Part shown: piece by piece, positions 54,984 to 62,040 of the stretch
Layout of the letters: each line of letters begins with the position of its first letter
Numbering within the stretch: the first letter of the stretch is position 1
DNA from: Streptomyces aureocirculatus
Lineage (GTDB): Bacteria; Actinomycetota; Actinomycetes; Streptomycetales; Streptomycetaceae
Assembly: GCF_000720475.1 (NCBI RefSeq)
Contig: NZ_JOAP01000027.1
Coordinates: 1-64,000, forward strand
Reading direction: 5' to 3'
DNA: 64,000 bases
Translations under genes and position numbers: made by a program
Notes under the pieces: generated by a model
The model's database searches: none
What the model was told of the DNA's origin: nothing
Seen by the model: the letters and a program-made list of their open reading frames with translations, nothing else

Positions 54984-56560
54984 TGCCGCTCCATCTCCCC
55001 GCAAGCAGGCGCCCGCTGCGCCTCGGCATGATCCCCGAGGAGGCCGCCGCCCGCCACCCCGGCACCCCCCTCGTCCTCGACCACGACATGGACGCCGCGC
55101 CCGCCGCCGGTCGTGAGCTGACCGTGGGCGGACTCGCCGACCTGGTCGACGACATGGCCGCCCGCCTCTGGGCCGCGGGGGTGCGGGCGGGCGAGCACCT
55201 GGCTCTGTACAAGGCGCACAACTTCGACATCTATGTCCTCGCGTGCGCGGCGTCCCGGCTCGGCGCGGTCCCGGTGCTGCTCTCCCCCGCCCTCGACGGC
55301 CCCACGGTGGGCGCGCTCCTCGACCGCCTGGAGCGTCCGCATCTGCTCACCGACGAGGGCAAGCTCGCCGACGAGCTGGCGGGACTCGACCTCGCCGAGG
55401 CCGCCGCGGCGGTCGTGGTGCCGTCCGGGGACCGCCCCGGCACGGTGTCCCTGGAGTCGCTCGCCGGCTCGCCGCGCCGGGCGCCGGTGCTCCTGGACGG
55501 CCACCACCCGGCCCTGATGACGCACACCTCGGGCACCACCGGCATCCCCAAGCTCGTGGTCCACACGGCACTCTCGCTGCGCGGCCGCTACCGCCCGCAG
55601 GACTACCTGGTCGGCCTGATCCGCCGCCGCGAGACGTACGCCGTCCATGTGTCGTTCGTGCACTCGCGGATGTACATGGCCCTCGCGGTGATGCTGGAGC
55701 GCGGTATGCCGGTCGTGGTCATCGACCATGGGGCGCCGGACGAGGTCGCCCCGCTGCTCGCCCGCACCAGGCCGGGCATCGTGGAGACCCACCCCAACAC
55801 CTACGTGGAGTGGGCGGAGCTGGCGGACCACCCGCTGAAGCCTCTGGCCAACGTCAAGTACTTCAGCGGAACGTTCGACGCGATCCACCCGCCCACCATC
55901 CACAAGCTGCTCAGCGGGTCCCGGCGCACCAACCCGCTGTTCTTCCAGTTCTACGGACAGAGCGAGTGCGGCCCCCTGGTGGCCCGCTGGTACACGAAGA
56001 AGAACGCGCTCTCCGCCAACGGCCGCTGCCTCGGCTACCCGCTGCCCGGGATGACCCATGTGCGGGTGGTCCCGCGCGAGGGCCGGCGCCCGACGAAGCG
56101 GACCCCCGGCTTCATCGAGGTGCTCAGCGACGGCCGCGCCGTCACCTACTACGCCGAGGACGAGCGGTACCGGAAGGAGCTGAACGGCACGTGGTGGCGC
56201 ACCGGTGACGTGGGCTACCGCGACCGGCTCGGCCGGGTGCACGTGCTCGACCGCGCGGTGGACGTCATCCCGAACGTGGACAGCACCCTGGAGGTCGAGG
56301 ACGCCGTGCTCGGCCGCCTCGACGAACTCCTGGAGCTCGTCCTCGTACCGGGCCCGGACAAGGAGCCCCTGCCCGTGGTGTGCACCAAGGACAATGTGCC
56401 GCTCGACCCCATCCGCTGGCGCCGCGCGGTCGTCGACTTCCCCCAGCTCGCCGACCCGATCCAACTGCCGCTGTCCGAACTGCCGCGTACGGCGACCATG
56501 AAGGTGCAGCGCATCGAGCTGACCCGGCGCCTCCACGAACGCCTGGAGCGGACCGGATGA
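54980..56560 (+). CDS. AMP-forming acyl/aryl-acid ligase
   Basis: 526-residue ANL enzyme with LMTHTSGTTGIPKLVVHTALS near 165, FYGQSECGPLVARWY near 313, WWRTGDVGYRDRLGRVHVLDRA near 410 and a C-terminal Lys in RTATMKVQRIEL, so adenylation should work. It is not FAAL-like and differs from the ligase at 45619. It is translationally coupled to NAT 2 and the flavin hydroxylase, which suggests that it activates the aromatic acid they share. In diazo pathways the diazotising enzyme (CreM/AvaA6) is also an ANL protein, so a diazotase role is an alternative given the possible nitrous-acid genes. Confidence 0.85.
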   Translation: MMPLHLPASRRPLRLGMIPEEAAARHPGTPLVLDHDMDAAPAAGRELTVGGLADLVDDMAARLWAAGVRAGEHLALYKAHNFDIYVLACAASRLGAVPVLLSPALDGPTVGALLDRLERPHLLTDEGKLADELAGLDLAEAAAAVVVPSGDRPGTVSLESLAGSPRRAPVLLDGHHPALMTHTSGTTGIPKLVVHTALSLRGRYRPQDYLVGLIRRRETYAVHVSFVHSRMYMALAVMLERGMPVVVIDHGAPDEVAPLLARTRPGIVETHPNTYVEWAELADHPLKPLANVKYFSGTFDAIHPPTIHKLLSGSRRTNPLFFQFYGQSECGPLVARWYTKKNALSANGRCLGYPLPGMTHVRVVPREGRRPTKRTPGFIEVLSDGRAVTYYAEDERYRKELNGTWWRTGDVGYRDRLGRVHVLDRAVDVIPNVDSTLEVEDAVLGRLDELLELVLVPGPDKEPLPVVCTKDNVPLDPIRWRRAVVDFPQLADPIQLPLSELPRTATMKVQRIELTRRLHERLERTG

Positions 56561-58122
56561 ACGAGTCCACCGACGTACTGGTCGTCGGCGCGGGCCCGAC
56601 GGGCCTGTTCACGGCGTGCGAACTGCTCCGGCGGGGTGTCGGCGTACGACTGATCGACCGGGCCGCCGTTCCCTCGACCACGCCGAAGGCGCTCGCCCTG
56701 TGGCCGCGCGCCCTCGACCTCCTCGACGACCTCGGCGTCGGCCCCGCCCTGCGCGCGGCCGCCGTGCCCATCGCGGGCTTCAGCTACTTCTCCGCGGGTG
56801 CGCCGCTCGCGCGGTTCACCATCCCGCCTGAGCTGCGCCCCGTGCACCTGCCGCAGCACGAGACCGAGCGGCTGCTCACCGAACGCCTGCACGAGCTCGG
56901 CGGGAAGGTCGAGCGCGGGGCGCGCCTCCTCGCCTTCGACGACCTCGACCACAGCGGGCGCGTCGACGCCACGGACGCGGTCACCGCCGTCGTGGAGCAC
57001 GGCGATGCCGGGGTGCGGCGCGTCCGGGCCTCCTTCGTCGTCGGCGCCGACGGCGCGGGGAGCGGGGTGCGCGGCGCGCTCGGCGCCGGGTTCCAGGGCA
57101 GCACGTACCCGCTGTCGTTCGCGCTCGTCGACGCCCGTGTCGAGGGCGCGCTCCCCCCGGACCAACTGCTCTACTACCAGGCCGCTTCCGGCACCCTGAT
57201 GATCGCGCCGCTGCCGGACGGCGTGTTCCGGATCCTCGCCGTCCAGCCGCAGGGCGCGGGGGCCGTCACGGCACCGATGATGCAGCGCCTCCTCGACGAG
57301 CGCGGCCCCGGCGGGGTGACCATCACCGAAACGGTCTGGCAGACGGTCTACCGGGTGCACGCGCGCACGGCCACCGACTACCAGCGCGGCCGGGTGTTCC
57401 TGGCCGGGGACAGTGCGCACGTGCACAGCCCGGCCGGCGGGCAGGGCATGAACAACGGCCTCCAGGACGGCGCCAACCTGGCGTGGAAACTGGCCGCCGT
57501 GCTCTGCGGGGCCTCCCCCGCCTCGCTGCTCGACGACTACACCGCGGAGCGGTCCGAGGCCACGGACCGCATCGTCGCCGACACCGACCGGCAGACCCGG
57601 GCCTGGATGGCGCACACCAGGGCCCGCGTCGCGGTGCGGGACGCGGCGTTCCGCGCGGCCGACAGGACCGGGGTCGTGCCCGGCCAGGTCTTCCCCGTGA
57701 TGGCGGGCCGCCGGGTCCGCTACACGCCCGTCCGGGCCACCCAGGAGCCCTCCGGCCGCGCGCGCTGCCGGCTCCTTCGCCGCGTCCCCGGGCGGCTGCG
57801 CACGGGCATGGTCTTCCCGCGCGAGCTCGCCGTGCGCCACGGCATGACGGGCGGCGCCCCCGGTCCTGCCAACTGGAGCGTGGCGGTCCTCTCGGCACGC
57901 CCGTACAGCGACTTCCCCGAGCTGGTCACTCAGGCCCTGCGCCCCTGGCCCGGGGTGCGCCGCGTCCTGCTGCACCCGTCCGACGCCGTGCCCCTCACCG
58001 GGTGCGCCGCGACGGGCTTCTACCTCGTCAGGCCCGACGGGCACATCGCGGCGCACGGCCACACGGACGACCTCGCGCGACTGCGCGCGGAGCTGGCGCG
58101 GGTCCTGCTGCCCCGGGACTGA
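56557..58122 (+). CDS. FAD-dependent aromatic hydroxylase (PHBH fold)
   Basis: 521-residue class A flavin hydroxylase of the polyketide/phenol hydroxylase subgroup with a C-terminal thioredoxin-like domain. It has VLVVGAGPTGLFTACELLRR at 7-26, a VVGADGAGSGVR motif near 160, and FLAGDSAHVHSPAGGQGMNN near 285, all intact. ATGA overlap with the ligase gene. It probably hydroxylates the aromatic ring before or after activation. It belongs to a different subgroup from the monooxygenase at 17981. A strong hairpin ends the operon. Confidence 0.9.
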   Translation: MNESTDVLVVGAGPTGLFTACELLRRGVGVRLIDRAAVPSTTPKALALWPRALDLLDDLGVGPALRAAAVPIAGFSYFSAGAPLARFTIPPELRPVHLPQHETERLLTERLHELGGKVERGARLLAFDDLDHSGRVDATDAVTAVVEHGDAGVRRVRASFVVGADGAGSGVRGALGAGFQGSTYPLSFALVDARVEGALPPDQLLYYQAASGTLMIAPLPDGVFRILAVQPQGAGAVTAPMMQRLLDERGPGGVTITETVWQTVYRVHARTATDYQRGRVFLAGDSAHVHSPAGGQGMNNGLQDGANLAWKLAAVLCGASPASLLDDYTAERSEATDRIVADTDRQTRAWMAHTRARVAVRDAAFRAADRTGVVPGQVFPVMAGRRVRYTPVRATQEPSGRARCRLLRRVPGRLRTGMVFPRELAVRHGMTGGAPGPANWSVAVLSARPYSDFPELVTQALRPWPGVRRVLLHPSDAVPLTGCAATGFYLVRPDGHIAAHGHTDDLARLRAELARVLLPRD

Positions 58123-58144
58123 GCCGGGACCCGCCCCGCACCAA

Positions 58145-58178
58145 GGACGGCACCCTCGCCGCGGCGAGGGTGCCGTCC
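58145..58178. terminator. Bidirectional terminator at the right end of the cluster
   Basis: GGACGGCACCCTCGCC and GGCGAGGGTGCCGTCC form a perfect 16-bp stem with a minimal loop between the convergent hydroxylase and LLM genes. Confidence 0.9.
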
Positions 58179-58204
58179 CGTGCCGTGCCCGCTTCCGCCC
58201 GCCG

Positions 58205-59101
58205 CTACTCCCCGCGCAGCGCCTCCATCACCGGCGCGAACTCCTCCATGAACGGTTCGAGGACGGTCAGGTACGAGAACCCGTACCGCTCGCGCTGCGC
58301 CCGCACCTGGGCGGTGATCTGCTCCACCGTGCCGACGAGGGCGATGGGCATGTCCAGGGCCTGCTCCATGGGCAACTCGGGCAGCCGGTCCACCAGGGGC
58401 TGAAGGGCGCGTTCACGGTCCTCGGTGACGGCGACGAGCTGGATGAGCACGTTCAGCTCGGCGGGCTCGGCGCGTGCGGCACGCTCGGCGGCGAACTTCT
58501 CGTATCTGACGATCCGTTCGTCGAGTTCGGCGGGCGTGAGCGGCATGAGCTGTCCGGTGGTGGACCCCGGCACGGGGCGCCTACAGGTGAACGACGCGAT
58601 GTCGGCGTACTCGGCGGTGAGACGCAGCATCCGGTCGCCGTTGCCGCCGATCAACAGCGGCACCCGGGGCTGCGCGGGCCGCGGCAGGTGCTCCGGGGAC
58701 CCGAGCAGCCGCTCCAGCTCGGCCACCGTGTGCCGCAGTTGGTCCACGCGCTCGCGCGGCGACCCGTAGGGCAGTCCTGCCGCCTCGTGCTCCGCCTGTA
58801 CGTAGCCGGTGCCGAGCCCGAGTTCCAGGCGGCCCGAAGCCAGGGCGTCCGTCGTTGCCACGTCGCGGGCCAGGAGCGCCGGGTTCCAGAAGCCCGCGTT
58901 GAGCACATAGGTGCCGAGCCGCGGCCTCTCGGTGGCCTCGGCGGCCGCGGCGAGGGCGGGGAAGGGGGCGATCATCCCGAGGTGGTCGGGTACGAGGATC
59001 ACGTCGTACCCGAGATCCTCGGCCCGGCGGCACTTGGCGCGCCACTCCTTCGCGGACGAGGGGGTGAGCAGGTCGACCCCGAAGCGGAACGGGCGCGGCA
59101 T
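58205..59101 (-). CDS. LLM-class (F420-type) oxidoreductase
   Basis: 298-residue TIM-barrel protein of the luciferase-like family, F420-dependent TIGR03621-like group. It has RFGVDLLTPSS at the start, LGYDVILVPDHLGM near 32, LELGLGTGYVQAEHEAAGLPYGSPRER near 102 and PLLIGGNGDRML near 160. ATG with GAGGAGA upstream. It is separated from the cluster by a bidirectional terminator and probably belongs to the chromosomal flank, although reduction of an imine or enone in the pathway cannot be excluded. Confidence 0.88.
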   Translation of the reverse strand: MPRPFRFGVDLLTPSSAKEWRAKCRRAEDLGYDVILVPDHLGMIAPFPALAAAAEATERPRLGTYVLNAGFWNPALLARDVATTDALASGRLELGLGTGYVQAEHEAAGLPYGSPRERVDQLRHTVAELERLLGSPEHLPRPAQPRVPLLIGGNGDRMLRLTAEYADIASFTCRRPVPGSTTGQLMPLTPAELDERIVRYEKFAAERAARAEPAELNVLIQLVAVTEDRERALQPLVDRLPELPMEQALDMPIALVGTVEQITAQVRAQRERYGFSYLTVLEPFMEEFAPVMEALRGE

Positions 59102-59280
59102 GAACTCTCCTCGGGCAGGCGGCGGTTGACGCGGTGCCGCCATTGCACCACCGGCACGGTGGCGACCGCGGAAACGCGTGCGGGATCCGTCAACACGGCC
59201 CGCACGCCCACACGGGCCACACAGCCACGCTCGGCCCGTCACCCGCGGCCCCACGGAGGGGAGGCCCGTGGAAGGGCGGG

Positions 59281-59967
59281 CTACTCCATCCAGCCGGGCT
59301 TGATCATCCCGCTCTCGTACGCCAGGATCACCAGTTGCGTGCGGTCACGGACGTCGAGTTTGCTCATGATGCGGCTGACGTGGGTCTTGGCGGTATAGGG
59401 GCTGAGCACCAGGCGCTCGGCGATCTCGTCGTTGGTCAGCCCCGCCCCCACCAGGCGGGTGACCTCGAACTCGCGTTCGGTGAGCGCGTTCAGGCGCGGG
59501 CTCACCTCCGGCTGGACCACCCTGCCCGCGAACTCCGCGATCAGCCTGCGGGTCACCGCCGGTGCGATCAGGGCGTCGCCGCGCGCGCACACCCGGATGC
59601 CGTGCAGCAGCTCCATCGGCTCGGTGTCCTTGACCAGGAAGCCCGAGGCACCGGCGCGCAACGCCCCGTACACGTAATCGTCCACGTCGAACGTGGTGAG
59701 GATGACGACGCGCACCTGGGACAGCCGCTCGTCGGAGACGATCCGCCCGGTGGCCGCGAGGCCGTCCTCCTCCGGCATGCGGATGTCCATCAGGACCACG
59801 TCAGGCAGCAGTTGACGGGCCAGCTCGACGGCCTCGGTCCCGTTGGCCGCCTCACCGACCACCTCGATGTCGTCCTCGTCGTCGATGATGGAGCGGAATC
59901 CCGCCCGGACGAGCTTCTGGTCGTCGGCGAGCAGCACTCTGATGGGCGGCGGGGTCGGGGTTGTCAT
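59281..59967 (-). CDS. NarL/FixJ-type response regulator
   Basis: 228 residues. The receiver domain has the acidic pair ADDQ near 15, the phosphorylation Asp in VVLMDIRMPEEDG near 61, Thr in LTTFDVDDY and Lys in FLVKDTEP. The C-terminal LuxR-type helix-turn-helix is LTEREFEVTRLVGAGLTNDEIAERL...SPYTAKTHVSRIMSKL. It lies 76 nt downstream of the histidine kinase in the same operon, forming a two-component system of unknown stimulus. Confidence 0.95.
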   Translation of the reverse strand: MTTPTPPPIRVLLADDQKLVRAGFRSIIDDEDDIEVVGEAANGTEAVELARQLLPDVVLMDIRMPEEDGLAATGRIVSDERLSQVRVVILTTFDVDDYVYGALRAGASGFLVKDTEPMELLHGIRVCARGDALIAPAVTRRLIAEFAGRVVQPEVSPRLNALTEREFEVTRLVGAGLTNDEIAERLVLSPYTAKTHVSRIMSKLDVRDRTQLVILAYESGMIKPGWME

Positions 59968-60043
59968 AGCGCCACCTTAAACCGCGTTCCTGGACGGTGA
60001 GTTGCGCGTCGGCGCCCTGAACCCGGCGCTGCCTGACACGAGT

Positions 60044-61336
60044 TCAACACTCCCCTGCGTCCACCCTGCCCGCTTCGCTGCCCACCGACTCGGTGGCGGT
60101 GGCGGCGGCCGCGTCTTCGTCGGCGTCGGTAACGGTGGCGGTGGCGGTGGCGGTGGCGGTGGCGGTGGCGGTGAACGGCAATGTGGCTTCGACGCGGAAG
60201 CCCTTGCCGGTGTCGCGGGCGGTGAGTTCGCCGCCCAGGGCCCTGGCGCGTTCCGTCATGCCCGTGATGCCGCTGCCACGGGTGCTGCCGTCACCGGATC
60301 CCTGGCCGTCGTCCTCGATCCGCACGCGCAGCTCGCCCGCGCTGTAACCGACCTCGATGGTGGCGCTCGACGCCTGCGCGTGCCGGGTGATGTTGGTGAG
60401 GGACTCCTGGACGATGCGGTAGGCGGCCAGGGAGATCTTCGGGGGCAGCACGGGCCGGTCGCCGTGCGAGAGGACCCGTACGTCGAGCCCGGTGGCGGAG
60501 GCCCGTTCCGCGAGCTCCGGGAGCCGGTCGAGTCCGGCGGTGGGCGCGGTGGGGGCGGCCTCGTCGACCTGGCGCAGCACGCCGAGGGTGCCGCGCAGCT
60601 CACGCAGGGCCTCCTTGCTGGTGTCGCGCACGAACTCCAGGGCGGCGAGCAGTTCGGTGGTCTGTCCTGGCCGCCGGGTGCTGCGGTGCAGGGCGGCGGT
60701 GGTCTGCACATTGATCAGCGAGATGTTGTGCCCGAGGACGTCGTGCAACTCGCGGGCGATGCGCAGCCGTTCCTCGGTGGCGGACTGCCGGGCCCGTACG
60801 TCGCGCTCGCGTTCCGCGGCAAGGGCGCGCTGTTCGGCCTCGGCCTGGTACGCCTGCCGGGCGCGCATGGCGTGGCTGAAGGCGATGACGCTCAGGAACC
60901 AGCCGCTGAGGAGCGCGATGGACATGTTGTCGACGTTGCGCTTCTGTTCGGAGACGCTGAACTCGCCGTACGCGATGACGAGCATGATGAGGACGGCGAG
61001 CGCGACGACAGCCGTCAACTGCCCCGACCTGGCGACGGCGTAGAGGGCGACCATGAACACCAGGGCCGGGGTGGGCCCGTTGATGCCACTGGTCTGGTAG
61101 TAGACCAGGGTCACCGCGAGCGCGAGGACGGCGACCGACACCGGCCATCGCTCCCGGAACCCGAGCCCGAGCCATCCGACCCCGGCCGACGCACACCCGG
61201 CGAGCGCGGCGGCCACACCGCCCGCCGTGCTGCCGAACACCACGACGGCCAACTCGACAAGGAGAAAGGCACCGACCAACCCCATGGTGCGGTCGATCCG
61301 GAACGACGGGGCCAACACCGCGGTCAAGGAGGGCAT
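60044..61336 (-). CDS. HisKA_3-type sensor histidine kinase
   Basis: 430-residue membrane kinase. About five hydrophobic segments occupy residues 18-160. A dimerisation/phosphoacceptor helix has ERLRIARELHDVLGHNISLI near 200, and the HATPase domain has YRIVQESLTNITRHAQ near 310 and IEDDGQGSG / RGSGITGMTERARALGG near 350. The ATG at 61336 has GGAGG only 2 nt upstream, so a TTG or GTG a few codons downstream may be the real start. The C-terminal tail contains a Thr-Ala dipeptide run encoded by a GGTGGC hexamer repeat. Partner is the NarL-type regulator downstream. Confidence 0.92.
   Translation of the reverse strand: MPSLTAVLAPSFRIDRTMGLVGAFLLVELAVVVFGSTAGGVAAALAGCASAGVGWLGLGFRERWPVSVAVLALAVTLVYYQTSGINGPTPALVFMVALYAVARSGQLTAVVALAVLIMLVIAYGEFSVSEQKRNVDNMSIALLSGWFLSVIAFSHAMRARQAYQAEAEQRALAAERERDVRARQSATEERLRIARELHDVLGHNISLINVQTTAALHRSTRRPGQTTELLAALEFVRDTSKEALRELRGTLGVLRQVDEAAPTAPTAGLDRLPELAERASATGLDVRVLSHGDRPVLPPKISLAAYRIVQESLTNITRHAQASSATIEVGYSAGELRVRIEDDGQGSGDGSTRGSGITGMTERARALGGELTARDTGKGFRVEATLPFTATATATATATATVTDADEDAAAATATESVGSEAGRVDAGEC
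60134..60173. repeat. GGTGGC hexamer microsatellite in the kinase C terminus
   Basis: About six to seven tandem copies encode (Thr-Ala)n near the kinase's end. The unit is frame-neutral, so length variation would only lengthen or shorten the tail after the ATPase domain. The G-rich strand could form weak quadruplexes. Confidence 0.85.
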
Positions 61337-61390
61337 GCCCTCCAGGGTACGAGCCGCCGGTCAGGAGCCCCAGGGGCAGATCCGCACTCG

Positions 61391-61912
61391 TCAGTGCGTG
61401 GAGGCCGGGGACAGGCAACCGGTCTCGGGATAGTGGCCGTTGGCGTCGGCCCACACACGGTCCTCACTGACGGCTCCGGTGACGCAGGCGGTCCGGCCGA
61501 CCCAGATGCCGTAGGAGCTGCCGGGGATCTTGTCGGCCCCGGTGCCGATCAGCAGGTCCTCCACCGAGAGGTGGCCGGGGGCGGCGAGCTTCGCGAGTAC
61601 GGGCCGTACCTCCGCGGGGCTGATCCTGCCGCGTCGGCGCAGCTCGTTCAGGGCCCGCTCGACCTCGGCGGCCTTGCGCCCGGCCCGCTTCTCGTCCTGT
61701 GGGCTCATCCTGCCCGCGTGACGGGTGCGGTTGTTGTCGGCGTAGTTCGGTGGTGCGTCGGATCGTGCGTCCGGGCCGGGTGCGGTGGTGTCGTGCGAAC
61801 CGGAGGAGACGTCGCCGTTGAGGTTGGAGAACAGGTCGTCCGCACTCTCCCCACAGCCTGCCAGAGTGAGTAACGCGACGGCTACGGCGGCTGTTCGTTT
61901 CCACATGCGCAT
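61391..61912 (-). CDS. Putative lipoprotein
   Basis: 173 residues starting MRMWKRTAAVAVALLTLAGC, a lipoprotein signal peptide with lipobox LAGC, so it is predicted to be anchored outside the membrane. The mature part is polar with a basic helical middle (about 75-110) and a C-terminal segment with two Cys (TACVTGAVSEDRVW, TGCLSP) that may form a disulfide. ATG with GGGAG about 9 nt upstream; an ATG two codons later is possible. No family recognised. It lies 54 nt upstream of the sensor kinase gene and may be co-transcribed, perhaps as an accessory of that system. Confidence 0.8.
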   Translation of the reverse strand: MRMWKRTAAVAVALLTLAGCGESADDLFSNLNGDVSSGSHDTTAPGPDARSDAPPNYADNNRTRHAGRMSPQDEKRAGRKAAEVERALNELRRRGRISPAEVRPVLAKLAAPGHLSVEDLLIGTGADKIPGSSYGIWVGRTACVTGAVSEDRVWADANGHYPETGCLSPASTH

Positions 61913-61982
61913 GATCCGATGCTCCCTGCCCGGTGCTGCGGGTTCATGAGTACCCGTACTCATCTTCGTCGTCGGAAGTGGG

Positions 61983-62023
61983 CGCGGGCGGGGCCCCGCC
62001 AACTGCGGGGCCCCGCCTGCGCG
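61983..62023 (-). terminator. Terminator after the SGNH hydrolase gene
   Basis: CGGGGCCCCGC and GCGGGGCCCCG arms with flanking GCG/CGC pairs form a long stem around CAACT, 17 nt beyond the stop codon. Confidence 0.8.
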
Positions 62024-62040
62024 GTACGACAGGTCCTGGG

